Below, piece by piece: positions 1 through 8,486 of a stretch of DNA of 64,000 nt. Source of the DNA: CAVPDG01 sp963702535 (GTDB taxonomy: Bacteria; Chloroflexota; Anaerolineae; Anaerolineales; UBA4823); NCBI GenBank assembly GCA_963702535.1, contig CAVPDG010000004.1, positions 1-64,000 on the forward strand, in the 5' to 3' direction. Position 1 is the first letter of the stretch; each line of letters starts with the position of its first letter. The notes beneath the pieces were generated by a model. The model was not told the origin of the DNA and did not search any database. It saw nothing but the letters and a program-made list of their open reading frames with translations. A program made the translations under genes and the position numbers.

Positions 1-5
1 TGCGG

Positions 6-11
6 TATACT
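6..11 (+). promoter_or_regulatory. Possible -10 box of polX, near-leaderless
   Basis: TATACT lies ten bases upstream of the polX ATG at 21, so a start site about seven bases downstream would leave almost no 5' leader. The -35 region is outside the window and no ribosome binding site is visible, which fits leaderless translation. Confidence 0.4.
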
Positions 12-20
12 ATCCCACAA

Positions 21-1755
21 ATGTCACCCGAAAAGTACACAAACCGTCAGGTAGCTGAAATCTTCAAAAACATCGCCGACCTGCTCGAGATCAAGGGCGA
101 GGTGATCTACAAGATCCTCGCCTACCGCAAAGCCGCCGATAGCTTGAGCGAGCTGGGCCGCGACGTAAACGAGTACTGGCGCGAGGGCAAGCTGCTCGAG
201 ATCCCCGGCGTGGGCAAAGCCATCGCCGAGAAGATCGACGAGCTGCTCTCCACCGGTCACCTGGGGTTCTACGATAAGCTGACCGCCGAAGTGCCCGTCA
301 CCCTGGTGGAGCTGCTCCAGGTGCCCGACCTGGGTCCCAAGAAGGTGGGCTTGTTCTGGCACGAGCTGGGCGTCACCAGCCTGGCTGAGCTGGAAGCCGC
401 GGCGCGCTCCGGAAAGCTGCGCAGCCTGCCCGGCATGGGCGAGAAGTCCGAAGCCAAGATCATCCTCGGCATCGAATCGCTCTCCCGGCGCAGCGACCGC
501 ATCCCCCTCGGGCGCGCCTGGCCCCTCGCCCAGGAGCTGTTGGAGTTTCTGCGCCGCCAGCCGGGCGTCCAGGCGGCGGAAGTCGCCGGCAGCCTGCGCC
601 GCATGCGCCCCACGGTGGGCGATATCGACCTGCTCGTAGCCGCCGCCGATTCGCAGGCGGTGATCGCGGCTTTCGTGAGCCGCCCGGACGTGGAGCGCGT
701 CCTGGGGCAGGGCGAGCGTCAAAGCCAGCGTGGAGTTCACCTACGGCTTGCGCGCCCAGCTCTGGGCGCACCCGCCGGAGCGCTTCGGCACCGCTTTGCA
801 GTACGCCACCGGCTCCAAGGACCACAACGTGCGCCTGCGCGAGCTGGCGCTCAAGCAGGGGCTCTCGCTCTCCGAGCACTCCCTGGAGCGCAAAGATGGG
901 GGCGAGATCCTCTGCGCCGGCGAGGAAGAGGTCTACGCCGCCCTGGGCTTGCCCTGCATCCCGCCCGAGCTGCGCGAGGACCGCGGCGAGGTGCAGGCGG
1001 CGCGCGACGGCACCCTGCCGCGCCTGGTCGAGCTGGCGGATATGCGCTCTGAGCTGCACACCCATTCCACCTGGAGCGACGGCAAGCTCTCCATCCTGGA
1101 GATGGCGCAGGCGGCGCGGCAGCGCGGTATCCAGCTGCTGGCGATCAGCGACCACAGCTTCAGCCTGGGCGTGGCGGGCGGCATGACCATCGAAGACGTC
1201 CGCCGCCAGCGCCAGGAGATCGATGAGGCGCAGCGCCAGTTGGGCGATTCCATCCGCCTGATCCAGGGCGCCGAAGTGGAGATGCGCGCCGACGGCAGCC
1301 TGGATTTCCCCGACGAAGTGCTGGCGGAGCTGGATATCGTCTGCGCTTCGCTGCACACCGGCTTGCGCCAGCCGCGCGAGAAGGTCACCGAGCGCACGCT
1401 CAGCGCCATCCGCAACCCGCACGTCGATATGATCGGGCACCCCACCGGGCGCATGATCCCCGACCGCGAGGGCGCCGACCTGGATATGGACGCCGTGCTC
1501 TCCGCTGCCGCCGAGACGAATACCGTCCTGGAGATCAACGCCCACCCCTCCCGCCTCGACCTGGACGATGTCTATGCCCGCCGGGCGATCGGCATGGGCA
1601 TCCTGCTGGCGATCAACACCGACGCCCACGCCGCCAGCGACCTGGACCTGCTGCACTTCGGCGTCTCCACCGCCCGCCGCGGCTGGGTGACCGCCGAGAG
1701 CGTGATCAACACCTGGCAGCCGGAGCGCCTGCTCGCCTGGCTACAAGATCGTTAG
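21..1755 (+). CDS. polX: DNA polymerase X family / PHP-domain protein, one frameshift
   Basis: Family X DNA polymerase with a C-terminal PHP phosphoesterase, a base-excision-repair enzyme in bacteria. The restored protein is about 577 residues, the usual length. The N-terminal 150 residues carry helix-hairpin-helix repeats (IPGVGKAIAEKI, LPGMGEKSEAKI). A nucleotidyltransferase core follows with GSLRR and the metal-binding GDID near residue 200. The PHP domain starts near residue 346 with HTH and contains the expected later His/Asp motifs (ISDHS, GHPTGR, NTDAH). The frame breaks near base 717: the upstream frame ends in GQGE and the downstream one resumes in VKASVEFTYG. Where the third catalytic Asp is expected (VDLR in relatives) this copy reads AQLW. 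PHP exonuclease activity looks intact; polymerase activity is doubtful. Confidence 0.9.
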
Positions 1756-1762
1756 ATATTCC

Positions 1763-1795
1763 AAAACCCGTTCGCTGCCAGAAAACGGGGTTCTT
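1763..1795. repeat. Degenerate copy of the AGATCCCCGTTTTCT palindrome
   Basis: Just after the polX stop. The right arm AGAAAACGGGGTTCTT closely matches the right arms of the hairpins at 3276 and 5651, while the left arm is decayed. It is probably the polX terminator or a relic of a dispersed palindromic element. Confidence 0.45.
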
Positions 1796-1813
1796 GTCGA
1801 GCACAGAACCTCG

Positions 1814-1912
1814 GACACGGATTTTACGGATAAACACGGATCGATCTATTTTGATAAAATAAGTCAGTGCATTTTCTGGTTTTCATCCGTGAAATCCGTG
1901 TTTATCCGTGTC
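1814..1912. repeat. Imperfect inverted repeat built from CACGGATAAACACGGAT units
   Basis: The arms at 1816-1831 and 1885-1900 are complementary with one mismatch, and the ACGGATAAACACGGAT word is also present in both orientations. No gene lies here. It resembles an intergenic dispersed repeat; its role is unknown. Confidence 0.5.
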
Positions 1913-1962
1913 CCATTTGAATATCAATTGGATGCTTTGCGGGAATTTTCTCGAATTGATCC

Positions 1963-1992
1963 TTGACATTTGATCCGGATTAGTGATAAGCT
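1963..1992 (+). promoter_or_regulatory. Sigma-70-type promoter for the leader ORF / RIO kinase transcript
   Basis: TTGACA at 1963-1968, 18-base spacer, TAAGCT at 1987-1992. It sits about 45 bases before the short ORF at 2037. Confidence 0.6.
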
Positions 1993-2036
1993 ATATCCCG
2001 TAGCAAGACTACCCTATGAAAGGAGGCGTGCGCATC

Positions 2037-2099
2037 ATGCAAATCAAGCAAGTTGGACAGGTCCAGACCTGTGTTGTACGGGTGCGCCCGCCGCGCTAG
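2037..2099 (+). CDS. Putative 20-residue leader peptide
   Basis: An ATG ten bases after a strong AGGAGG (2021-2026) opens a 20-codon ORF that reads MQIKQVGQVQTCVVRVRPPR and stops at 2097-2099. Two intrinsic terminators follow before the next long gene, the arrangement of a translated attenuator. The peptide has an Arg/Pro-rich end (RVRPPR) but no long run of one amino acid. An in-frame ATG at 2016 could add seven residues but overlaps the ribosome binding site. Its function as a regulator is inferred from layout only. Confidence 0.45.
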   Translation: MQIKQVGQVQTCVVRVRPPR

Positions 2100-2124
2100 C
2101 TGATTCCACTTAGCTGCTCATGAG

Positions 2125-2157
2125 ACCGCGGGCGTATCCTCCGCCCGTGGTTTTTGT
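2125..2157 (+). terminator. Intrinsic terminator after leader ORF
   Basis: Stem ACCGCGGGCG / CGCCCGTGGT with one mismatch and a TATCCTC-type loop, followed by TTTTTG. It is 25 bases downstream of the leader ORF stop. Confidence 0.7.
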
Positions 2158-2190
2158 TTAATGTCTCTTCCTGCGAAGAGTGCTGCTTAA

Positions 2191-2217
2191 ACGCCACGGG
2201 ATGACCGTGGCGTTTTT
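2191..2217 (+). terminator. Second intrinsic terminator before RIO kinase
   Basis: Perfect nine-base stem ACGCCACGG / CCGTGGCGT, GATG-type loop and a run of six T. It is 40 bases before the RIO kinase start, so transcription into that gene must read through both hairpins or begin after them. Confidence 0.75.
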
Positions 2218-2257
2218 TGTTCATCGACCTTTTTACTCATTGACGTTGAGGATTGCA

Positions 2258-3270
2258 ATGCCTAAGTTGAACCCCAATCTGTACCTGGACGATGGTGAGA
2301 TGCGCTCCAAGCGTGCTCGCCGCGCCGTGCTGGAATGTCCTGGCAAGCCCAAGAAGGCGCCCGCCAAACCCACCCCGCACCCCGCAGACCGCGCCGACGG
2401 CATCGCCAGCGCCGAGCTCACCTACCAGGCCTCCCGCCACGAGCGCCAGTGGATCATCGAATCGCTGGGCAACTTTTACGACCTGCAGTGGCTCACCGAT
2501 GTCCTGCGCCTGGTGAAGGGCGGCAAGGAGGCTTCGGTCTACCAGTGCGCCGCCGACCCGCAGATCGCCGCCGAGTTCCTTGCCGCCAAGATCTACCGGC
2601 CACGCATGTTCCGCAGCCTGAAGAACGACTATCTCTACCGCGAGGGGCGCGCTAACCTGGACGAGGCCGGGCTGGTCATCCTGGATCACGGCATGGATCA
2701 CGCCATGCACGTGAAAAGCTCCTTCGGGCTGAAGCTGCTGCACACCTCCTGGATCGAGCACGAGTTCAAGACCCTCGAGCTGCTGCATGCCGCCGGGGCG
2801 GACGTGCCGCAGCCGTACGCCGCCGGGGATAACGCCATCCTGATGGAGTACCTCGGCGGGGAGGATAGGTAGCCCCCAGCCTGAGCCAGATGGAGCTGGA
2901 GCGCGACGAGGCGCAGCGCCTCTTCGAGCGCACCGTGTGGAACATCGACCTGATGCTCTCTCACGACCGCATCCACGGCGATCTCTCGGCTTACAACATC
3001 CTGTACTGGGAGGGGGAGATCAGGCTGATCGACTTCCCCCAGGCGGTTTCGCCGGGTGAGAACCGCAACGCGCTGGGCATCTTCCAGCGCGACGTGCGCC
3101 GCACCTGCGAGTACTTCGCCGCCCAGGGCGTGCGCTGCAACCCGCGCAAGCTGGCGCTGGAGCTGTGGACGGCGCACAACCACCGCCTGCAGCCCGAGCT
3201 CGACCCGCGCTGGCTGGATGAAGCCAGTCCCGACGACCGCCGCCGCTGGCGCAAGCAAGCGGGCGGTTAG
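2258..3270 (+). CDS. RIO1-family atypical Ser/Thr kinase, one frameshift
   Basis: RIO-family kinase of about 337 residues. The N-terminal tail is basic. Motifs in order are the nucleotide loop LVKGGKEASVYQC, the Lys in AAKIYRPRM, the hinge ILMEYLGGED, the catalytic HGDLSAYN and the metal-binding LIDFPQ. The start ATG has GAGG seven bases upstream. The frame breaks near 2869, between EYLGGEDR and APSLSQMELE; restoring one base joins the halves exactly where RIO proteins have the hinge, and the in-frame TAG disappears. RIO1 kinases act in ribosome maturation in archaea and eukaryotes; the bacterial role is not known. A palindromic terminator follows. Confidence 0.88.
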
Positions 3271-3275
3271 CGACC

Positions 3276-3309
3276 AAGATCCCCGTTTTCTGCAGAAAAC
3301 GGGGATCTT
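3276..3309. terminator. Perfect palindromic hairpin after RIO kinase
   Basis: The arms AAGATCCCCGTTTTC and GAAAACGGGGATCTT flank TGCA and could terminate transcription on either strand, between the convergent RIO kinase and AbiE genes. The same arm sequence recurs at 5651. Confidence 0.75.
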
Positions 3310-3337
3310 TGTTGGGCTGGAAAATCCGTTCACTTGC

Positions 3338-4079
3338 TCAGGTCGCTGGCCGGTTGATCTCCCTTTCCAGCAAGGAGAGCGTTTCCGGGATCAGGATTTT
3401 CCTCACCTGTTGGAATTGCCGCTCGGGCAGGAGCGAATTCAGGTCTTCGTTGATGGTTGTTTGCGTGACGTGTTTCTGGATGAAACGCTTGCAGCTCTGC
3501 CAGGTAATGCATCGGCTCCAGCCCGGTGCGCTCCCGGATCACCTCGCCCCGGTAGGCGTACCCGTGGACAAAGAAGTGGTGGGTATCGTAGATATCCCGT
3601 CCGGCGACGCTCTGGTGTTGGGTATAACGATCCATCACGCTCACGAGCTTGTTTGCAAACATGGTCTCGATCGTCTGGCTGTTGACCAGGCGGTCGATCT
3701 CCGGGAAATACTGCACCTTGTACCGGTTGGATCTCCACCCGCAGGCTGCTGGCGCTTACCTTGAGCGTGCTGCGCCTTCCCGCGGCTGCTCGGGTAGCGT
3801 AGCTGGAAGAAGAGCGCCTTGTCGAACTCTAATGTCACTTGCAGACCCAGCCGCTCGAAGACCTGGTGAAATACTTTCCTCAGCTGCCTCTTCATTGGCG
3901 CCCTGCAGGACATCGAAATCAAGATCGACGGAGAAGCGATCCAGGTAGCCCAGCATGGCGGCGCAGCTCCCGCCTTTGAAAGCCAATGCCTGGGCTGCCC
4001 GCGGCTGGTCGACGATCTCCATCAGCACCCGGTGCAGGTAGGATTTATGTAGAATATCTTCCGATCGCAGCTCGATCAT
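3338..4079 (-). CDS. AbiEii-type nucleotidyltransferase toxin, several frameshifts
   Basis: Toxin half of a type IV (AbiE) toxin-antitoxin pair, a nucleotidyltransferase-fold protein. The N-terminus has the diagnostic FKGGSCAAML and the metal-binding RFSVDLDFD. In shifted frames follow LRKVFHQVFERLGLQ, VQYFPEIDRLVNSQTIETMF, the DIYDTHHFF block and a C-terminus with LNSLLPERQFQQVRKILIPE, all in the order expected for the family. At least four frame changes occur (near 3.85, 3.77, 3.72 and 3.48 kb). The start overlaps the antitoxin stop as ATGA. It may be sequencing error, but this is the most disrupted gene in the window, so real inactivation is possible. Confidence 0.75.
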
Positions 4080-4610
4080 GCGTATCCGATCTCCCGTTGG
4101 ATGGCTCTCACCAGGTCGAAATCGATCAGCTCCGGAATGTCAAAATACGCCTTGGGGTTGAAATAAAGCAGGTCGGCTGCCGCCCTCTCGGTCGAGGCGG
4201 TCAGGATACCCTCCCGGTTGGCGACCCCGGCGGGATGGTAAAGGTACTCATCCTTCAGCTTGCGGTAGCGGAAGGACCATTCGCCCACCTTTACTCGCTT
4301 GGATTGGTCAGCCGCAAAGGTGGTGTCGTATACCGCCTGGGAGATGAACGCCCGCCATTGCCAGCACCAATTCCGTGGTCAGGTAGGTGTAGCGGTGGAT
4401 GATCGCCACGCCCAGCTCCAGTGGATCCAGGGCGGCGATAGGGAGGGTGGCGTACAGACCTTTATAGACCGGGTAGAGCACGCCGGCGTCGATGTAGCGC
4501 GTGATGGTCATGTAGAGGGTCTGCCGGTTTTTCATCCCCCACAGCACTGCCAGGTCGTTGGTATGGTAGAGCTTGCGCTCGAATTGAAGTAGTTCTCTTA
4601 TCCTATACAT
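4076..4610 (-). CDS. AbiEi-type antitoxin / transcriptional regulator, one frameshift
   Basis: Antitoxin of the AbiE pair, about 178 residues. The N-terminal winged-helix region reads YHTNDLAVLWGMKNRQTLYM followed by ITRYIDAGVLYPVYKGLYATLP, characteristic of AbiEi. The frame breaks near 4352: the upstream frame runs into GGIRHH, while the correct continuation FISQAVYDTTFAADQSK lies in the next frame. The C-terminal part (YHPAGVANREGILTAS, ERAAADLLYFNP) matches the conserved end of the family. The start at 4610 lies inside an inverted repeat, consistent with negative autoregulation. It overlaps the toxin gene by four bases. Confidence 0.78.
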
Positions 4611-4622
4611 TATTGTATAGGA
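4601..4622 (-). promoter_or_regulatory. Inverted-repeat operator over the AbiEi start codon
   Basis: Perfect nine-base arms TCCTATACA and TGTATAGGA separated by four bases. The element contains the antitoxin ATG and overlaps the predicted -10 box, the expected site for AbiEi autorepression. Confidence 0.65.
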
Positions 4623-4646
4623 TAATATAACTATGAGTTGTGTCAA
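4619..4646 (-). promoter_or_regulatory. Promoter of the AbiE operon, predicted leaderless
   Basis: On the minus strand TTGACA (4641-4646), 16-base spacer, TATCCT (4619-4624). The ATG follows eight bases after the -10 box, so transcript and coding start should nearly coincide. Confidence 0.6.
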
Positions 4647-4696
4647 GATGTACTCGAAGAATATTTCCTAAAATCCGTTTACAGTGTGTTCTTCTG

Positions 4697-5596
4697 TCAG
4701 CTTGCTTGGCTCCCGTCCAGCCCGCAGCAGGTCAGGCTGTATTCCCACAGGCGGCGCGCTTTCGCTTCGTCGTAGGATTCGTCGCTGGAGGGGATCTCTT
4801 TGCCGTCCACGATGAACTTGCCGCCCACGCTGGCGTAGCGCGGGTCGGTGATGGCGAACAGGTAGGAGGAAGAAGCCTGCTCCAGCGAGCGGGCGAAGGG
4901 CATGCGCGCCAGGACCTCCCGGTACATCCAGCGCTCGAGCGCCCCTTCCGCTTGGCGGCGATCGCTTGTGGCACGAATCCCGGGCAGACGGCGTTGGAGG
5001 TCACGCCCGTGCCCGCCAGCCGGCGCTGCAGCTCGTAGGCGAACCACATGTTCGCCAGCTTGGAGTTCTTGTAGAAGACCCGCGCCTTGTAATACTTTTC
5101 GCCCTTCAGGTTGTCGTAGTCGAAATCCGGCGGCGGTCCGCCCCCGTAGCCGGGGACGTGCAATTGCGACGAGACGGTGATCACACGCGCCGGGCTGCTG
5201 CGCTTCAGGTCGTCCAGCAGCAGGTTGGTGAGCAGGAAGTGCCCCAGGTGGTTGGTGGCGAAGGTGCGCTCGAAGCCGTCGACGGTGAAGCTGGCTTGCT
5301 TGCCCGCCACCGACCCCCCGGCGTTGTTGATCAGCACGTGCAGCGGGTAGCCCTTCTCTTTGAATGCCGCGGCGCACTGCCGCACCGCGGCGAAGGAAGC
5401 CAGGTCGAGCGGGATCGAACTCGACGCTCGCCTGCGGGTTCGCCTGGCGCATGCGCTCCATCGCCTTCGCGCTGCTTTGCTGGTTGCGCGAAGCCAGGAT
5501 GACGTGAAAGCCACTCGCCGCCAGCTTGCTGGCGACTGCGAATCCGATGCCGCTGTTCCCCCCGGTGATCATTGCTACGCGTTGCTCTTCAGGCAT
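4697..5596 (-). CDS. Short-chain dehydrogenase/reductase (retinol-dehydrogenase-like), two frameshifts
   Basis: Classical NAD(P)-dependent SDR of about 300 residues. The N-terminus has the Rossmann TGGNSGIG motif and the basic patch ASRNQ; the middle has LINNAGG, the NHLGHFLL segment, ITVSSQ and the catalytic YKNSKLAN. The C-terminal extension (DPRYASVGGKFIVDG, ESYDEAKARRLWEYS) resembles plant/bacterial retinol- or protochlorophyllide-reductase-like SDRs. The reading frame shifts near 5415 and shifts back near 4955, so start and stop are in the same frame with a displaced middle. The substrate cannot be told. Confidence 0.85.
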   Translation of the reverse strand: MPEEQRVAMITGGNSGIGFAVASKLAASGFHVILASRNQQSSAKAMERMRQANPQASVEFDPARPGFLRRGAAVRRGIQREGLPAARADQQRRGVGGGQASQLHRRRLRAHLRHQPPGALPAHQPAAGRPEAQQPGACDHRLVAIARPRLRGRTAAGFRLRQPEGRKVLQGAGLLQELQAGEHVVRLRAAAPAGGHGRDLQRRLPGIRATSDRRQAEGALERWMYREVLARMPFARSLEQASSSYLFAITDPRYASVGGKFIVDGKEIPSSDESYDEAKARRLWEYSLTCCGLDGSQAS

Positions 5597-5650
5597 AGGT
5601 TTTCCTGTTAGAAAAATAGGATATTTCGAAAATCTTGTATCGCGCCGGCA

Positions 5651-5683
5651 AGATCCCCGTTTTCTCGCAGAAAACGGGGATCT
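5651..5683. repeat. Palindromic hairpin, sister of the one at 3276
   Basis: AGATCCCCGTTTTCT and AGAAAACGGGGATCT flank CGC, with arms identical to those at 3276-3309. It lies between the divergent SDR and TrpF-like genes, where a terminator has no obvious use, so it may be a mobile or repeated palindrome. Confidence 0.6.
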
Positions 5684-5706
5684 GTCGGGTTTCTGTACGG
5701 GCTTTA

Positions 5707-5737
5707 TTGTACTTCTAGTTCCGGTTGCCTGTATAAT
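5707..5737 (+). promoter_or_regulatory. Promoter of the TrpF-like / PfkB / MntP operon
   Basis: Consensus TATAAT at 5732-5737 and TTGTAC at 5707-5712, with a long 19-base spacer. The gene start is 35 bases downstream. Confidence 0.5.
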
Positions 5738-5771
5738 TACCTCTCAATTCACTTTCAGGAATCCTTGCTCC

Positions 5772-6443
5772 ATGATCATTCAAATCTATGCCTTCACCCG
5801 CATCGACCAGGCAGTAGAAGCCGCCGAGATGGGCGTTGACCAGATCGGCTTTGTCGCCGGCGATTACGGGCTGGTCTCCGGCGAGCTGTCGTTCGCCGCC
5901 GCCCGCCGCCTGGCGCACAGCCTGCCCCCCCACACCGTGCGCGTCGCCCTGACCATGGCGACCCAGGTGGACGAGATCCTGCGCATGGCGGAGGCGGTGG
6001 AACCGGATATCGTGCACATCTCCACCGACCTGGAAGACGTCGGTGTCGCGGAGATGCAGCGCCTGCGCCGCCGCCTGCCCGCCTCGATACGCCTGATGAA
6101 AGCCATCCACGTCTCCGGCGAGGAGAGCATCGGCGCTGCGCAGCGCTTCGCCGAGGTGTCCGACCTGCTCCTGCTGGATACCAAGGTGAGCGGCATGCCT
6201 GGCATCGGCGCCACCGGTCGCCTGCACGATTGGAGCTTCAGCCGGCGCATTGTGGAGAGCGTGGGCGTGCCGGTCATCCTGGCGGGCGGGCTCTCGCCCG
6301 AGAACGTGGCAGGCGCCATGCAGGCGGTGCAGCCCTGGGGCGTCGATTCGAACACCCACACCAACCTGCCGGGCAGCCCGGTGGAGAAGGATATGCAGCG
6401 CATCCGGGCTTTTGTGGACGCTGTGCGGGCGGCGCATGCCTAG
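5772..6443 (+). CDS. Phosphoribosylanthranilate isomerase-like TIM-barrel protein
   Basis: Complete 223-residue TIM barrel related to TrpF. The C-terminal phosphate-binding elements are recognisable: VILAGGLSPENV followed by GVDSNTHTNLPGSPVEKD, corresponding to the GVDxSSGVE/GxKD end of TrpF, and an Asp at the end of LLLLD. The N-terminus reads IQIYAFTR where TrpF has KICGIT, so the catalytic Cys is replaced. With no other trp gene nearby and a sugar kinase overlapping its stop codon, it is more likely a diverged isomerase or lyase of a sugar pathway than a tryptophan enzyme. Confidence 0.7.
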   Translation: MIIQIYAFTRIDQAVEAAEMGVDQIGFVAGDYGLVSGELSFAAARRLAHSLPPHTVRVALTMATQVDEILRMAEAVEPDIVHISTDLEDVGVAEMQRLRRRLPASIRLMKAIHVSGEESIGAAQRFAEVSDLLLLDTKVSGMPGIGATGRLHDWSFSRRIVESVGVPVILAGGLSPENVAGAMQAVQPWGVDSNTHTNLPGSPVEKDMQRIRAFVDAVRAAHA

Positions 6444-7419
6444 CGTCCTCGTCCTGGGCGATGTCAACGTCGACGTGCTGATGCACGTGCCGGCTTACCC
6501 GCCGCCCGGCGGCGAGGCGGTCAGCGAGCGCATCCTCACCCGCCTGGGCGGCTCGGCGGCTAATACGGCGGTGGTGCTCTCCCGCCTGGGGTTGCAGGTG
6601 CGCCTGTTCAGCCGCGTGGGTGAGGACCCCTGGGGGCAGCTTGCCCTGGACGCCCTCGCCCAGGCGGGCGTCGGCTTAGACCTGGTGCAGAAGGACGCTG
6701 GCGTCCCAACCGGGCTGATGTTCACCGCCGTCACGCCGGACGGCGAGCGCACCATGTTCGGGCAGCGCGGCGCCAACCCGTATACCGATCCGGCGGCGAT
6801 CTCCCCGGATACCCTGCGCGGGGTGGACCTGCTGCACCTCTCCGGCTACGCCCTGCTCGAAGCCCCACAGCGCCAGGCTGCCCTGCGTGCGCTGGATCTG
6901 GCTCTGCGAGAGGGCTTGCCGGTGACGCTGGATACCGCCTACCTGCCCGCCTTGCAGATGCCCGAGTTGTTGCGCCAGCGCCTGCCGGGGCTGGATGCCT
7001 GCATCCTCGGCTTGCCGGAAGCGCAAGCGATGCTCGGCGCCGGGGAGCCCGAGGCGGCTGTCTCTGCCCTGCTCGAGGCTGGCGTGCGGTTGGCGGCGCT
7101 CAAGCTCGGCGCGGCGGGCTGCCTGCTGGCGGATGGCTCTACCCGCTGCCTCAGCCCGGCTTTCCCGGTGGACGTGGTCGATACCACCGGCGCCGGCGAC
7201 GCCTTCAGCGCCGGGGTGATCTACGCTCGCCTGCACGGCTTGAGCCTGCCGGCGCTCGGCGCCCTGGCGAACGCCCTGGGCGCCCTGGCGGCTACCGTCC
7301 CCGGCGCGGGCACGGCGCTGCCGGGCAGGGCTGAGACGCTCGCCTTTCTCCGCCGCCAGGCAGATCAATCGCCGGATCGTGTTGCGGCGATTGCTGAAGC
7401 TGTGCGAAGCCTGGCTTAA
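6436..7419 (+). CDS. PfkB-family carbohydrate kinase
   Basis: Ribokinase/PfkB kinase of 327 residues. It begins with the typical VLVLGDVNVDVL strand, has the substrate-side GGSAANTAVVLSRLG motif near residue 35 and the C-terminal signature DTTGAGDAFSAG near residue 250, whose Asp is the catalytic base. The start overlaps the stop of the TrpF-like gene by eight bases, so the two are translationally coupled. The sugar or nucleoside substrate cannot be inferred. Confidence 0.88.
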   Translation: MPSVLVLGDVNVDVLMHVPAYPPPGGEAVSERILTRLGGSAANTAVVLSRLGLQVRLFSRVGEDPWGQLALDALAQAGVGLDLVQKDAGVPTGLMFTAVTPDGERTMFGQRGANPYTDPAAISPDTLRGVDLLHLSGYALLEAPQRQAALRALDLALREGLPVTLDTAYLPALQMPELLRQRLPGLDACILGLPEAQAMLGAGEPEAAVSALLEAGVRLAALKLGAAGCLLADGSTRCLSPAFPVDVVDTTGAGDAFSAGVIYARLHGLSLPALGALANALGALAATVPGAGTALPGRAETLAFLRRQADQSPDRVAAIAEAVRSLA

Positions 7420-7447
7420 CCCATCCACCGTCACCGGTATCATCTAC

Positions 7448-8007
7448 ATGTCCGTCATCGAAATTGCCCTGATCGCCCTCGCCCTCTCCATCGACGCCTT
7501 CGCCGTCTCGATGGCGGCGGCCGCCGCCGGGCGGGTGCACGGGCGCCGCGCCGTCTTCCGCCTTTCTTTCCACTTCGGTCTGTTCCAGTTCCTGATGCCC
7601 ATCATCGGCTGGGCGGCGGGCGCCACACTCGAGCCTTACATCGCCTCCTTCGATCACTGGATCGCCTTCATCTTGCTCATGGTGGTGGGCGTGCGCATGC
7701 TCATCCCCAGCGGTGAATCCAAAGCCATGCAGATCGATGACCCCAGCCGCGGGCTGATGCTGCTCACCCTGGCGACCGCCACCAGCATCGACGCCCTGGC
7801 AGTCGGGTTGAGCCTGGCAATGCTCAACGTCAGCGTCTGGCTGCCCAGCGTCGTGATCGGATTGGTGGCGGGCGCTATGTCGCTGGTGGGTATTTACCTG
7901 GGCAGCCGCCTGCAGGTGCGCCTGGGGCGCAAGGCGGAGATCCTGGGGGGCATCACCTGATCTTCATCGCCATCCGCATCGTGGTCGAGCACACCTTGTT
8001 GAGCTGA
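7448..8007 (+). CDS. mntP: MntP-type manganese efflux pump, C-terminal frameshift
   Basis: Small membrane protein of the MntP (YebN) family, about 186 residues with six predicted membrane segments. It shows the two repeated acidic signatures, LSIDAFAVSMA near residue 15 and TSIDALAVGLS near residue 115, that carry the transport Asp residues. The frame breaks near 7958: the first frame stops after AEILGGIT, while the next frame supplies LIFIAIRIVVEHTLLS, the conserved last helix. Start chosen at the ATG preceding SVIEIALIALALSIDAF. It follows the kinase gene by 28 bases. Confidence 0.85.
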
Positions 8008-8013
8008 AGTCCG

Positions 8014-8482
8014 ATGGAGAAACGCCCTTTTCGCTCCCCGCCTTCGGCTTTGATCATCGGACTGTACAGGCATGGCTTTGCCTGGCTGCTGGGTCGGCTG
8101 ATCTTGCTGCTCACCACCACCGGTCGCAAAACCGGCTTGCCGCGCCTCACCCCGCTGCAGTACGAGCAGGTGGATGGCATGTACTATATTGGCTCAGCGC
8201 GTGGATCAAAAGCCGACTGGTTCCGCAATATCCTCGCCGACCCGCACGTGCGTGTGCAGATTAAGACCCGGGAATTCGCCGCCAGTCGCCGAGCCGGTCA
8301 CCGACCCGGGGCGCATCGCCGATTTTATCGAGCTGCGCCTGCGCCGCCACCCGCGCATGCTGGGGATGATCCTCAAGTCGGAAGGCTTGCCGTCCAATCC
8401 GTCCCGCCTGCAGCTCGAGGACTACGCCCGCCGCCTGGCGCTGGTCATCCTCCATCCGGATTCGGAGCAGGACGCCCCCTGA
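8014..8482 (+). CDS. Deazaflavin-dependent (Ddn-like) nitroreductase family protein, one frameshift
   Basis: Split-barrel flavin/F420-binding protein of about 155 residues. LTTTGRKTGLPRLTPLQYE, YYIGSARGSKADWFRNIL and DPHVRVQIKT are the hallmark blocks of the Ddn nitroreductase family, which use F420H2 in actinobacteria. The frame breaks near 8275-8290; the other frame continues ADFIELRLRRHPRM to the stop at 8482. It starts seven bases after mntP and is probably in its operon. Confidence 0.82.
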
Positions 8483-8486
8483 ATTG

